NCBI GenBank assembly: GCA_009746045.1
Contig: RPFO01000333.1
Span: forward strand, 230,242 to 294,241
DNA: 64,000 bases
Source of the DNA: Mesostigma viride
Lineage: Eukaryota; Streptophyta; Mesostigmatophyceae; Mesostigmatales; Mesostigmataceae
Reading direction: 5' to 3'
Part shown: positions 36,612 to 48,076 of the stretch, one piece after another
Layout: every line of letters begins with the position of its first letter
Numbering within the stretch: position 1 is the stretch's first letter
The notes under the pieces: generated by a model
What the model was told of the DNA's origin: nothing
Seen by the model: the letters and a program-made list of their open reading frames with translations, nothing else
Databases searched by the model: none
Program-made: the position numbers and the translations under genes

Positions 36612-39600
36612 CTACTCATCAAAACGGCTCCTCCGTTTGGGGGGAGGCGGCTTGCCCACAGGGGCTGGCGTGTGCGCCTTGACAATCTTCTTCCACCGCG
36701 TCTTGTCCTGCATGGCAGTCCAAAGACGGGAGAGAGAGTGGATGCGGTACTCAAACTGGGCTGGGACCACTAGGTCGTCCAGCAACATCTGGGTATAGGT
36801 CATGGCATGTTTCCCTACCTTTTTAGGAATGTTCTTGGGGCCAGGCCAGGTCAAAATGTGCCGCCCCGGTTGGCCGAGCCGCTGGGGACCGGCCAGACCA
36901 AGGGCGGTGTCGACCTGGCTGGTGCGAGCAAGATGTCCTACAAATGCTATCCTACGTTGTCTAATCTCGTCCGAAATACGCGGCATACCGTGATACAAAG
37001 ACTCTAAGGACCTACGCTGAGAAAACCCGACATTCAGGACCTGTCGGAGCATCCGGGTTACCGTGCCGTCTAGCTTGGCTGCCAGTGTTGCCGTGAGTGT
37101 CCACGCCTCGGCGCCATACGTGAGCACCGTGAGGACGAGGACCTTGAAGAGCATGCGCTTGCGGTGCTCGTCCAGGCCCTTGGAGCGCCAGTAGGTGTTG
37201 AGCGAACGGAGCTTGGCCCAGGAAAGGCCGATGCGGGTGTCCACATCGTCGGCAGTGTCCGGAAGCCAACTCCCCAACAGCTTGAAGCGGTCGCGGAGTG
37301 GGACCTCCGTCCCGTCGAGCAGGCGCGGCAGCGGTGGGCGACTGGAGGCCCCAATCACCATCGCCTCAGTTTTGACACTAATCTCCAACCCCACCGCCCT
37401 CGCCTCCAGGCCCAGACAGTCCAGCCAGGTCTGAATGTGCTCGGGGCGCGCGATGAGGGTGGTGTCGTCCGCATAAATCAGGTCAGCCAGGCGGTAACCC
37501 GTGCTAACCCCGCCGTGCCCACGCTCGTTAAGGATGTCCAAGCCTGGCTCGAACCCCTTAAGAGCAGTAAAGCGCGCACGTGCCTGGCGCATGACGTGGT
37601 CCACGACAATAATGAACAGGTATGGAGACAGGACACAACCTTGCCACACCCCGTGGTGAAGGGGGAATGGTGGGGTGGTGCCTTCCGCAGTCCGCACTAC
37701 TGCCTGTGAGCCCTCATACAGTCGGCGAATGGCAGCAATAAACGCTGGTGGCACGCGGTCCAGAGCTAGGATGGCCCAAAGAGCCTCCCAGAGGACCGTG
37801 TCAAAGGCCTTGATATAGTCAACAAAAATGAGGACCAGCGGCAAACTGTCAGGGGGAAGGCGACGCACCTCCTCCATCAACCGGCGCGCGACAAACACAG
37901 CCATGACAGTGTTACGACCACTACGGAAACCCATCTGAGACTCACCCAGGTGTGGGTCCAGCGCGGCGCGGAGCCTGTGCAGCATCATGCGCATGAAGAC
38001 CTTCAGCGCGGCGCTCTGGAGGCAGACACCCCGGTAGTTACCGGGGTCAGCAGCAGAGCCCTTCTTGTACAGCATGACGCGGATGGCCGTCTGCCACTCA
38101 GCAGGCGGAGGCTCGTCAGAGAGCAGGACACGGTTGCAGAACGCCAGCAGAAGATCCCTAACCGCCAGATCAGGGGTCTTCAGCAGCTCAGCAGAAAGGT
38201 GGTCGGCACCGACCGCCGCATCGTACCGCAGGCGAGCAAGGGCGCCGTCCAATTCCTCCAAAGTGAAGGGGTGGACGACGTCGTTGGTGGCAAGGCAGCC
38301 CTCCTTCAAGGCGGGGACTTGGTAGTCCGCGGCCGAGGAGGGGGGCGCTGGCGGCGGCGGGGGTCCGGCGACCCCGAGGCGGGCGGCCGTCTCGGGGTGA
38401 AGCGGCGGGGGGGGGCGCGAGCCCCACCGGTCAAGGAAACATTGTGGGCCAACCAGCGGTCAAGGCTTACCGGCGCCGTGCCGTCCCCCGTGTGCTCCAC
38501 CGGGGTGCGCTGCCGCCGGCCGCCGAGCCGGTCGAGGTGGTACCACATGTCCTTGCCCTGGTTGCGAGCCTGGCAGGCCTTGGCATCCGCGATGCACTGG
38601 GCCGCCTCCGCGTCCTGAGCGTGCTCGTAGGCCTCCACAAGGGCGGCCTTGAGCAATGGTTTCTGCAGCGGGTCCCGGTTACGCTTGAGGCGGTGCCGGG
38701 CGGCCAAGACCTTGGGGTCCTGGCGGTAGAGCGGGCCGGGGCGGCGGCGGGGCATGACCGGCAGGTGCCGGGCCGCCAGCAACGGGGCACGGGCCGCAAA
38801 GCCCGCAAAAATGGCTGCGTTGGGGGCACCATTGTCCAGCTCGTCGACGTCCGCCCGGGCGTCCAGTGCCGACAGGTACTTCCGTCGGCACCAGTTCCGC
38901 TCGTGCTCGGCGTCCGTCCAGTCCTCAGGATCTCCCTTGACCGGACGTAGAGCAGACCAGTCAGGGCGGACCACTGGGGCGCGGCGCGCGGGGACGTGGA
39001 ACCGGAGCCGAAGGGTCGCGCGCACCAACCGGTGGTCAGAGCACACCGTGGGCGTGTCAAACACTCGGGTGTCCAGAACCGAGGTACACCTGGGCTGCCG
39101 TACCACCACGTAGTCCAGACAGGCCTGACGGCCGTTAGGGCCACGAAAAGTGACCAAGTCCTGGGAGGGACGTTGGAAGTGGCAGTTGACAGCAACCATC
39201 CCGCTATCCCGCAAAAAGGCAGAAAACAGGGGGTGTTGTCATTAGCAGCAGTGTCAGCAGGCGCAAAGCGACTGCCAGCAGTACCCACGGGGAGCGTGGC
39301 ATTGGCGTCTAGCAGCATAACCAAAAAGTGGCGGGCCGGGGTGGCCCCCTCAAGGCTATGCAAGTCCTCGAAGAACTTCTGGCGTTCCAACGCAGGTAGA
39401 CCACTATGGGGTGCGTAGCCCACCCCCACCGTGAGGTGGTGTTTAGACCGCCCCTCGACGGAGGTGAAGTGTGCTACCATAAGGCGTGGCGTTAGAAACT
39501 TAAGCGTGCTGAGGCTAGCAACTGCCAGCGGCGAACACAAAAGACCAACACCACCTTGGCCAGACGTACCGCTGCCAGCAAAGTAAAACCTCCAGCCACC

Positions 39601-40086
39601 CGCCAAGCGAGCAGTGCTCACCATGCCAAGTGGCACCGTGCGGCGGTGTTCCTGGACGCCTAATATAGATACACGATGCTCAATGCAGAATGCGACTAGC
39701 TCCTCTACCCGGCAGCTATGGTCGTCATCTAGCAGTGTGCGGGTGTTAAAAGTGGCAAGGGCCAAGGATGCCTGCTGGCCCACCAGGGGAGGACGACGAT
39801 GGATGATGGGGGTGGATGCGGCGGGGGGTGGAGGTGGGGGTGAAACGGAGGGGGGAAGTGAAGCGGTAGAAATAGTGCTTTTCATCGCATTTATTTTGTC
39901 CTGCAAGCGTAGGATGCGAGCCTGCCGCTTGCTCGGGGTATTCGGGGTTGGGGCTGATTGCACAACGCCGAGGCGTAGGTAATCGAGCAAACGCTGGATT
40001 TTACGAATCTGACATTTGACAGATGAGGTTGTGGCCCGAAATACCGGCACCACCATGGCTTTCACCCGACGGTTAGGTCGAGGCAT
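36612..40086 (-). CDS. LINE ORF2: APE endonuclease and reverse transcriptase, two frameshifts
   Basis: Reads from an ATG at 40084-40086. A basic N-terminus and Pro-rich linker are followed by an apurinic-type endonuclease: TFNTRTL start motif, VQEHR (catalytic Glu), G.GG..LL, LLDAN and, after a frame break, LDYVVV and SDHRLV. Reverse transcriptase lies at 36612-38309, with FVDYIKAFD (palm Asp) about residue 162-170 and YADD at residues 279-282 of that segment, then a thumb and a GHLART-type C-terminal motif. Breaks: five T near 39218 where six are expected, and nine C near 38410 where ten are expected. Both are single-base losses in homopolymers; the frames fit on either side. RT lies on the strand opposite the SSU72 gene. 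No RNase H is seen. Confidence 0.88.
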
Positions 40087-40129
40087 GGTAGTGGAACGGG
40101 ACTGTTTAGAGGCTGTCTCCGAAGCCTGT

Positions 40130-41366
40130 TAGCCGCGAGCCGACGAGGAAGGTTGTCTACCTACTGGTCACCACCAGGGGCAGCACGCTTCTCACCACGA
40201 GACTTCTCACTACGAGACTCTGCACCCGTGGTGTTAATCTCAACACCTTCAAAGTAGGCAACCCAGCGACCATCCGTCTTCAAACGCATCTGCACACGCT
40301 TCCCCCCTGTACGTACCCATCCCGGATGGCCACGACCTTCGCGTGATTCCAGACCTTGCTCCTTGCCGCCAGCTGTGCAGGGGTGTAGTCCTCGTCCATG
40401 CTGATGGGGCTGCCCTTGAGCAGGCGACGGGCGCCCATGACCCGTTTCTGGTCGTTCACGTGGGCCATGGTGACCAAAACCAGGCCAGCTGGGCCTGGCA
40501 GGCGAATGGCCCTTTCAATGGTCACGTGATCCTGCAGCTGCAGCAACCCCAGAACGCGGGTCCCCGCAAGGCCTCGGTAAGTGCGCGTGCGGTGTCATGC
40601 TTGCCCCTCTCAAAATCCTTGAGAATGATATTGCGTTGGCGGAGCTGAGCCACATTCTGTGACGCGACTGCGGTGGCAGCCGACTTAGCCGCCTGGGCGA
40701 CTATGGCATCCAGGTTCTTCCCCGCCGCATCCGCGAACGTGACCCGCTTGGGGGGGGAGGTGGCCATGGCCGCCTTTAATTCCAGCAATGTGGCTTGGGT
40801 GACAGCAGAGTTAGCAGCCAAAGACTTGAGCGCACCTTGCACAGACTTGAGCTCAGAGGTGAGCGCCTGCAGCTCAGTGGAGTCGGCTGCGCCGGCAGGG
40901 GTGTCGGCATCGGCCGAGGTGTCGGATGCGGCCGCGATGGTCGCCAGCGGTTTGCAGAGTTCAGGGCAGCATGTAAAGAGGCAGGAGGTGCGTAGCTGAT
41001 CGTCTTCCCATTTCGCCACTCCGCGGAGGGGTCATCCGCAACTGCGCCGGTCTTGGGGTGGCGGATGCTGTCTTCGGCTTCGTATCGAAGTTTGAGGATT
41101 TTCTGCACGTTGCCGACCGGCATGGTGAAAATGGCCGCAATGTCGGCCGGTTCCAGGCGACCGAGGCTTGTATATTTGGTTAAATCAGACGGTGAGAGCG
41201 GTGACGTTTCAGGCGTGGGGGTAGCCTCGACGGCCATGGAAGTGATTTCCGTAGTACGCGGCTTCTTGGGAGCGGCGGGAGCGGTGCCGGCGAGGGGGCT
41301 GGCTGCGGCAAGAACGTCTTCCAGCGAGCGGTTTTCTGGGGCGGCAGGTGTCGTAGCGGTCTCCAT
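40130..41366 (-). CDS. LINE ORF1, RNA-binding (gag-like) protein, frame broken
   Basis: Starts at the ATG at 41364-41366. The N-terminal part is Ala/Pro/Thr rich, followed by a short helical part (about 41050-41170), a coiled-coil-like segment (ELQALTSELKSVQGALKSL, about 40800-40870) and a C-terminal region like the LINE ORF1 RNA-binding domain (GARRLLKGSPISMDEDYTP then a WNHAKVVAIRDGY-type motif, about 40320-40440). It spans four reading segments. Breaks near 40548 (CCC where four C are expected) and near 40306 (six G where seven are expected) are each -1; a third -1 lies somewhere in 40930-41010. Corrected for these, it would run to a stop near 40130. It packages element RNA in related LINEs. 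Confidence 0.75.
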
Positions 41367-41664
41367 AGCTGCGGGGAAGATGTCGAATGCTGGGCGGGGG
41401 GCGCAGGCGTGCTATTCACGAAGAGGATGCCGCCATGTCGATTCGAAAATAGCGATATCTGCTGGGCAGGCCGAGGTCGAGAACGTACGAAATCGGGGAC
41501 GATAGCTGCCGGAAATTATACCAGCATGTTCGTCGTCAAAAGACGAGTCGAATGCAACAAACCCGACTAAATTTCATGGCCTAAGTCGAAAGTTATGAGC
41601 ATTCTCGGCAGCCATAGCTCGGCATAATTTTCGCGCCAAACGGTGGGATAAACCCATAAGCTGC

Positions 41665-41915
41665 ATATAATTGATCTTTGTTGTTTCCTTGATATAAGTG
41701 ATCCTTTTTTGACCAAGCGGTGAACTGAATGTAGAAGTCGGAATAAATTAAACGGTCTGACACGTTGTCGTACTGTACTGCAACTTAACGCCAATAGAAA
41801 CTCGCCTCCGAAAATATATCTGGATAGAGGCATGCCTCTTATTTAATTTCAAGGTACCTCTTATTTAATCTCGGGCGGCGCCCTCCGAGAACTTGAGAAT
41901 TTGAGAACCGGACTC
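41665..41915 (+). mobile_element. T element copy 2, right part
   Basis: Begins with the second ATATAATTGAT and continues the core (CTTTGTTGTTTCCTTG) and right arm to GAGAACCGGACTC. Followed by GTGGCAGTC and a tract of GTCGGGGTAAAAT repeats to about 42040. Confidence 0.85.
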
Positions 41916-41919
41916 GTGG

Positions 41920-42044
41920 CAGTCGGGGTAAAATTGGCTCCTTGAATTTCCTTGCTAGTCGGGGTAAAATTAATTGGCTGTCGGGGTAAAATAGCCAGAA
42001 GTCGGGGTAAAATAGTCGGGGTAAAGTCGGGGTAAAATTGGCTC
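41920..42044 (+). repeat. Short tandem GTCGGGGTAAAAT repeats
   Basis: Five or six irregular copies of GTCGGGGTAAAAT with AGCCAGAA or TGGC spacers. Similar tracts lie at 45180-45240, 45940-45960 and 52765-52805, always just outside a T element left arm. The motif is the edge sequence of the element, so it may mark slipped or repeated insertions. Confidence 0.75.
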
Positions 42045-42113
42045 CAGAGTTCTCAGTTCTCGAATTCTCAGAGGGCGGGGGCCGAGATTAATTAAGAGGC
42101 ATGGCTCTATATA
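42045..42113 (+). mobile_element. T element copy 3, left arm fragment
   Basis: Left arm up to AAGAGGCATGGCTCTATA, lacking the GTACCTTGAAATTAAATA segment, then interrupted by the LINE-2 cluster. Confidence 0.7.
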
Positions 42114-43838
42114 TATGGTGTGGTGGCCGACATCAACCTCCAGTTGACCCTTGCCAAGTGCGCGGTGTACTCGCCCCAAGGTGATTGCTCCGGCTTTCCG
42201 CCCCAGCTCTTGGGCCGGGACGAGCGCCTCCATGGGTTGGATGTCCTCGGCGTTCCGGTTGGCGACCCCGCGTTTGTCATCGATGCTCTGCGGGCCGCCC
42301 TCGAGGCACGCACTGAGGTACTGCCCTTGATTGCGCGCCTTCATGATTCGCAGACCAAGGGTCTGCTTCTGTGGTTTTGCGCTCACCCTCGCGTCGTTCA
42401 CTGGCTCCGGGGCGCTCTTCCGGCTCAGGTCCGGCTGGCCGCCGAGGGCCACGACGAACGCATCCAGTCGGCCTTGGCGCAGCTGGTCCCGGGCCCCGAC
42501 CTCCCGCCACATGCTATTCGCATTGCCTCCCTGCCTGCACGGATGGGTGGCTGCGGTCTGACTCGTGCCGCCCGGCTGGCCCCAGCAGCCTTTTTGGGCT
42601 CCGTCGCTCAGTCGTGGGCGGAAAGCTGCCGGCTCCTGCCCCTTTTGGCAACGGCAGCGCCTGACCTCCTGGACCCCAGCAGCCCTTTGCCCTTCGTCAC
42701 CGCCATCCAGGAGGCCTATGCTGAGATCCAGCAGGCCTGTTCTCCCGTCCGTGCCGCTCAGGCGGTACAGCGCCACCTCCCTCGCGGCACTCCCTCGGTC
42801 GCCTCCGTTCAATCTCCCGCCGCATTCCCTGCTCGCGTCATCGATAAACACCAGAAAACCTACGCGGGTATTCTGCACACGGCTGATTGGATTGCTCTTT
42901 TCGCGGACCTCAACGCCCAGGGACGTGCGTGGCTGTTCTCGCTTTCCTTGCGGAGTGTGGGCTCGGCGTACCTTCGTGCTCTTCCCATGGCCCCCCATTC
43001 GCCTTGGCTCCCAGCCACTACTCGGTGGCGCTCCGGCACCAGCTATTTGCCCCGCAGCCTCTTGTTCCGGCCGGGCGGCCTTGTGGTAGCTGTGGGCAGC
43101 CGCTGGATCCCACGGGGACTCACTACCTTGCCTGCATGGGGGGCCAACAGAATCAGAATTGGTATTTGTATTTGCACACTGTCCTCCTGACGGTGGTGCT
43201 CGCCATGATTCGGTCGGTTTTCCCCCACGCGAACATCCGGTCCGAGGATGCGGATGGCGCTGCCTTCTATTCCCCAACCACCGGCCTGACATCGTGGTGC
43301 TGGACTTTGAGGGGGGTGGCCGGCATCTGCTTATTGACGTTTCGGTGGCGCGGCCCTTGGCTCTTAGCCACGTGGCTGGGGCCTCCCTCACGGCAGGTTA
43401 CACGGCGGACCGGGCGGAGCGGGCCAAGCTCCTGGCCTACGGCGACGTCGGGCACCATCGTGTGGTGCCCTTTGTCCTGGAGGAGTTTGGGGCCATGGGG
43501 CCCCTGACCTCCGCCTTCTTCAAGGAGTGTTGCCGGCTCCGGGAGGACCGGCTGGACCTGGAGGGCCAGCGGGCCCCATGGTCGGCGCGGACCTGGACGT
43601 CATATTGGCGTCAGCGCTTGTCGGTGGCGCTGACTCGGGCCATGGCGGACATCATGCTCCGCCGTACGCGGGCTGATTTTGCGGTGCAGCAGGGCTATTA
43701 GGTTCCTCCCGTTAGGCGTTTCCATTGGTCTTATCGTAGTATAGAGCTTTGACATGGCTCTGTATATAGGTTTATAGCTGGGCGTTTGCTTTGGTTTGAG
43801 TGATTTCACTCTGCTGTAAGTAATTATATTTTTAATAT
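42114..43838 (+). mobile_element. LINE-2 copy A: 5'-truncated, RT thumb plus restriction-like endonuclease
   Basis: Starts in the post-YADD part of a reverse transcriptase (LQLTLAKCAVYSPQ, then LGVPVGDPAF), so the polymerase core is missing. Further on come a CGSCGQPLDPTG-H-C zinc-knuckle-like motif (near 43085-43135) and a PD-(D/E)XK-like endonuclease pattern, RPDIVVLDF...LIDVSV (near 43280-43345). Three frames are used in succession from 42120, about 42985 and about 43275 to the stop at 43699-43701. Both shifts are one missing base: CCCCCC where copy B has seven C, and CCCC where five would restore frame. The 3' UTR ends in A/T-rich sequence near 43838. Element clade uncertain. Confidence 0.75.
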
Positions 43839-44756
43839 ATATATTAAAAATATAATTACTTACAGCAGAGTGAAATCACTCAAACCAAAGCAAACGCCCA
43901 GCTATAAACCTATATACAGAGCCATGTCAAAGCTCTATACTACGAAGTACGATAAGACCAATGGAAACGCCTAACGGGAGGAACCTAATAGCCCTGCTGC
44001 ACCGCAAAATCAGCCCGCGTACGGCGGAGCATGATGTCCGCCATGGCCCGAGTCAGCGCCACCGACAAGCGCTGACGCCAATATGACGTCCAGGTCCGCG
44101 CCGACCATGGGGCCCGCTGGCCCTCCAGGTCCAGCCGGTCCTCCCGGAGCCGGCAACACTCCTTGAAGAAGGCGGAGGTCAGGGGCCCCATGGCCCCAAA
44201 CTCCTCCAGGACAAAGGGCACCACACGATGGTGCCCGACGTCGCCGTAGGCCAGGAGCTTGGCCCGCTCCGCCCGGTCCGCCGTGTAACCTGCCGTGAGG
44301 GAGGCCCCAGCCACGTGGCTAAGAGCCAAGGGCCGCGCCACCGAAACGTCAATAAGCAGATGCCGGCCACCCCCCTCAAAGTCCAGCACCACGATGTCAG
44401 GCCGGTGGTTGGGGAATAGAAGGCAGCGCCATCCGCATCCTCGGACCGGATGTTCGCGTGGGGGAAAACCGACCGAATCATGGCGAGCACCACCGTCAGG
44501 AGGACAGTGTGCAAATACAAATACCAATTCTGATTCTGTTGGCCCCCCATGCAGGCAAGGTAGTGAGTCCCCGTGGGATCCAGCGGCTGCCCACAGCTAC
44601 CACAAGGCCGCCCGGCCGGAACAAGAGGCTGCGGGGCAAATAGCTGGTGCCGGAGCGCCACCGAGTAGTGGCTGGGAGCCAAGGCGAATGGGGGGGCCAT
44701 GGGAAGAGCACGAAGGTACGCCGAGCCCACACTCCGCAAGGAAAGCGAGAACAGCC
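43839..44756 (-). mobile_element. LINE-2 copy B: inverted, 5'-truncated
   Basis: Reverse-complement of roughly 42945-43838 with very high identity. It carries a 7-bp insertion (AAGTACG near 43945-43952) and one extra C in the C run near 44692. The 5' truncation is at 44756 and the 3' end lies tail to tail against copy A. The reading 44739-44179 runs through the first break of copy A, confirming that copy A lacks one base there. Confidence 0.85.
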
Positions 44757-45001
44757 ATTATATATATTAAAAATATAATTACTTACAGCAGAGTGAAATC
44801 ACTCAAACCAAAGCAAACGCCCAGCTATAAACCTATATACAGAGCCATGTCAAAGCTCTATACTACGATAAGACCAATGGAAACGCCTAACGGGAGGAAC
44901 CTAATAGCCCTGCTGCACCGCAAAATCAGCCCGCGTACGGCGGAGCATGATGTCCGCCATGGCCCGAGTCAGCGCCACCGACAAGCGCTGACGCCAATAT
45001 G
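44757..45001 (-). mobile_element. LINE-2 copy C: inverted, about 240 bp of 3' end
   Basis: Same orientation as copy B and covering only the last 240 bp of the element, from the A/T tail (ATTAAAAATATAATTAC) to GCGCTGACGCCAATATGA. Its 3' tail abuts the truncated 5' end of copy B. Confidence 0.85.
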
Positions 45002-45170
45002 ATTTATATATATTAATATTTATTTATTTTATTTATTAATATTAATGGCTTTATTTATTAATATTTATGGCTATTTATTTATTAATATATATATTAATAT
45101 TTATTTATTTATATATTTATATTATATATATTTTGCAATATATATTATATATTGCAAAAAAAAAGTCTGT
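45002..45170. repeat. A/T-only low-complexity tract with hairpin
   Basis: About 130 bp of ATTTATT/ATTAATAT repeats, ending in a hairpin TTTTGCAATATATA / TATATATTGCAAAA at 45132-45160. It may be an expanded LINE-2 tail. No gene. Confidence 0.8.
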
Positions 45171-45224
45171 AAGTGAGTATGGGTAAAATAGCCAGAAGTC
45201 GGGGTAAAATAGTCGGGGTAAAGT

Positions 45225-45935
45225 CGGGGTAAAATTGGCTCCAGAGTTCTCAATTCTCGAATTCTCACAGGGCGGGGGCCGAGATTAATTAAGAGGTACC
45301 TTGAAATTAAATAAGAGGCATGGCTCTATCGAGATATATGTTCGGAGGCGAATTTCTATTGGCGTGAGTTTGTAGTATTGTACGAAAACATGTCAAGGGT
45401 GACGGAAAGAAGGACTTATGTTCCAATTCAATTCAATGCACGACGGTATTGGACGGAGTTCCCGGTCTGGCAAGCGGATTTTGGATCTCACGTTCAGAAA
45501 AGGGCTTGGGTACACGACGCGGCGCGACGTACGTTGTAAAATGGCTCGCAGAAAAGGAACCGTGGCGACTATTTGGCGCCGCGTCGGTCTTGACGTTGTT
45601 TGCTCCGTTGGATCTGCATCTACGGCGTTCGTGGGTTGTTTCGAAACCCGGTCGATGAGATTTTACGGAGAAGTAGGGTATATAAGTGATCTTTGTTGTT
45701 TCCTTGATATAAGTGATCCTTTTTTGACCAAGCGGTGAACTGAATGTAGAAGTCGGAATAAATTATACGGTCTGACACGTTGTCGTACTATACTACAAAT
45801 TAACGCCAATAGAAACTCGCCTCCTAAAATATATCTGGATAGAGGCATGCCTCTTATTTAATTTCAAGGTACCTCTTATTTAATCTCGGGCGGCGCCCTC
45901 CGAGAACTTGAGAATTTGAGAACCGGACTCGTGGG
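45225..45935 (+). mobile_element. T element copy 4, complete
   Basis: Both arms and full core, nearly identical to copy 1, including the 106-codon ORF at 45418-45738. Preceded by GTCGGGGTAAA repeats and followed by GACTCGTGGGAGTC. Confidence 0.8.
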
Positions 45936-45949
45936 AGTCGGGGTAGTCG

Positions 45950-46189
45950 GGGTAAAATTGGCTCCAGAGTTCTCAGTTCTCGAATTCTCAGAGGGCGGGG
46001 GCCGAGATTAATTAAGAGGCATGGCTCTATCGAGATATATGTTCGGAGGCGAATTTCTATTGGCGTTAATTTGTAGTATTGTACGACAACTGTCAAGGGT
46101 GACGGCATGTACTGAAATCGCGGATACTTTCTAGATCGTTTGCGCTTTCGACGGTTAAAAGGCAGAGCTGCGGTTGAAAGTACTGTACG
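45950..46189 (+). mobile_element. Left arm of a variant T element (core differs)
   Basis: Left arm continues after AGTATTGTACGA into CAACTGTCAAGGGTGACGGCATGTACTG, a core different from copies 1, 4 and 6 but shared with 53640-53800. Match ends at about 46189 (GTACTGTACG), where G-run repeats begin. Probably a second subfamily. Confidence 0.6.
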
Positions 46190-46400
46190 TGTGGGGGGAC
46201 GGTGTTACAACGGGGGGGGGGACGCATTTATGGGGGGGGGGGGGACGGTGTTACAACGAGGGGGGGAACGCACTTATGTGGGGGGGGGAACGGTGTTATC
46301 GGGGAAATTAGCCAATTATGGACCAAAGAGGTGAGAGGGCAAATGAGTATCAGCGAATCCTTAATGGGGGGAACGGTGTTACACCGGGGGGGAGTCGCAG
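46190..46400 (+). repeat. G-run repeats with ACGGTGTTA units
   Basis: Four to five irregular units of GGGGGG(G..)ACGGTGTTA.CG / ACGCA(T/C)TTATG. G runs reach 14 bases, so G-quadruplex formation on the plus strand is likely. No gene in 46190-46755. Confidence 0.8.
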
Positions 46401-47910
46401 TTGTCAGTTTCAAACCGAATATCTATTGGACCGTAGTTCTAGGACATTGTAGATGGCGATTAGTTCGGCACTTCCGGGCGTCAGGCCCAGTAAGGTCCAG
46501 GTGGAGGTTTTGACACCTTGCAATCTACAGAATAGCGGTTACAGGGATATCATTCAATGGAAATGGCCGACACGTTGGAAACTGATTGCGGTTACGAACC
46601 TTACATCGTGTGTGATTGGCTGGCTACTAACGGGGCACGAAGACCAAAGGCAGAAGGAGCGGCCACGCGTCACGATTCATGTGATTGACAGGATACACGC
46701 GAATATAGGTGTGTGAACGAAGGGGAATAAAAAGAAACGAAAGGCGGCCGGGACCATGGCGGCGATGAAAAATCTGGTGCAACAAGACCTCTTCAAGGAC
46801 CTCGTTGGAAAAATAAACCAGCAGCGAGTCGACTTAACTAACGCCATCAGGGACAAAAAGCTTAATCTGGACCGTGCCAACGAAGGAGTACAAGTACAAA
46901 CAAAGAATGTAAATGCGGCTAAGGCAAGGTATCATGAACTCAAGACAAGGGAGGAAAAGCTCTGCGAGGAGAAAGTGAAAAAGGCGTACGAGACAACCGT
47001 AGAACCCCAACTCAAGACGCTAGAGCGGCTGAAAGTCGCGTTATGCAAAAAGGAACAACTGTGGGAGGGGGTGGTCAAACATGCAACAAATGAGGTGCTG
47101 TCGACACTTGAGACAATAGGGCCCCTTCTCTCCAACGCAATCAATAAAGGGGCAGCGGTGGATAGCGTGGATCTGACGGGGTCCCAGGCGGACGAGGATG
47201 AATTATTGAACTCCGTTTTGTCTGCTGCCGGCAAGCTTGCTGGGGGGTCATCTGTAACCCCATCATCATCAACACAAACGTCCACAAAACAACATGGCCA
47301 AGACCAAAACGCCGGCAAGTCGCCCTGGCCCGGCAAGGGGACTAAACGATCCCTCGATTTTGACGAACGCAATGAGGAAACGCCTGCTTTTGAGCCGTCG
47401 CCAGATGACGATCCCGTCCATGACGACCACGCCGGCCCAGCACCCGCCAACGACGCCGGACCACCTAGTTCATCCCAAAGAACGGGACTCGATGGATCCA
47501 GCACATGCGAACCTCCAGATTCTTGAGGACGACGTTGTGCCTGAGTTAAACTGTGAAACAAGGCACCGGCGGCGCGGGCGGCATGCTATTTTAGACGATG
47601 CCTCCGAGGATGACGATGAAAACAATGTCGACAAGGAAGACGAACCAGAAGCAGAGCAAGAAGAGGATGAAGAAGTGGCAGAAGAGGAGGAAGGGGATGA
47701 GGTTGACGAAGAGGATCCCCCTCCACGTCGGGCAAAAAGATGTAAATTCATAGATGATGAAGCTGGTGTTTCCGGTGATGACGAGGACAGCGATGGCGAA
47801 GGGGCCATTAAAAATCAGAATTTCATGTGCAACTGTTGCGAGCCACCCTTCGTGGCCAAGAGCCAACGTGGTCTCAGCAATCACGTGACGTGCAAGATAA
47901 AACGTGGGCG

Positions 47911-48076
47911 GTAAGGTGCCACTCTTCCTTGTGTAATTTTTTTTATTGGAATTCCTTGCCAAATTATACGCCAATATGTCTTTTATTCAACCCTTCTTTT
48001 TAAAAATGTGTTAACCACCCTTCTTGCTAAAAATGTGCGATATATTTTTCCTTGGCATGTGCAATGTATATGACAG
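47911..48076 (+). other. Intron in the HUH gene
   Basis: GTAAGG donor after AAACGTGGGCG and TATATGACAG acceptor before AGAAGCAAG, 166 nt. The split codon CG|A keeps the zinc-finger frame in register with the HUH frame, which are different frames in the genomic sequence. Confidence 0.65.

Larger units (their letters stand above)
36464..41664 (-). mobile_element. APE-type LINE retrotransposon, near full length (LINE-1 of this window)
   Basis: A 5.2-kb element on the minus strand. ATATAATTGAT is present at both edges (36453-36463 and 41665-41675), an 11-bp target-site duplication, and the host T element continues on both sides. The 3' end on the minus strand is an A/T-rich tail of TTTAA repeats and a T run. 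Order on the minus strand: 5' UTR (41367-41664), ORF1, short spacer, ORF2 with endonuclease then reverse transcriptase, 3' UTR (36464-36611). Four resolvable frame breaks are each one missing base. Confidence 0.9.

Noticed and set aside
42000-42030. GGGGTAAAAT repeats as an interstitial telomere
   Set aside because: The base order (TTTTACCCC on the complement) is not a known telomere repeat, and the copies are tied to T element edges.
44295-45002. 235-codon plus-strand ORF in the LINE-2 cluster
   Set aside because: It is antisense to the endonuclease part of copy B and crosses two element junctions.
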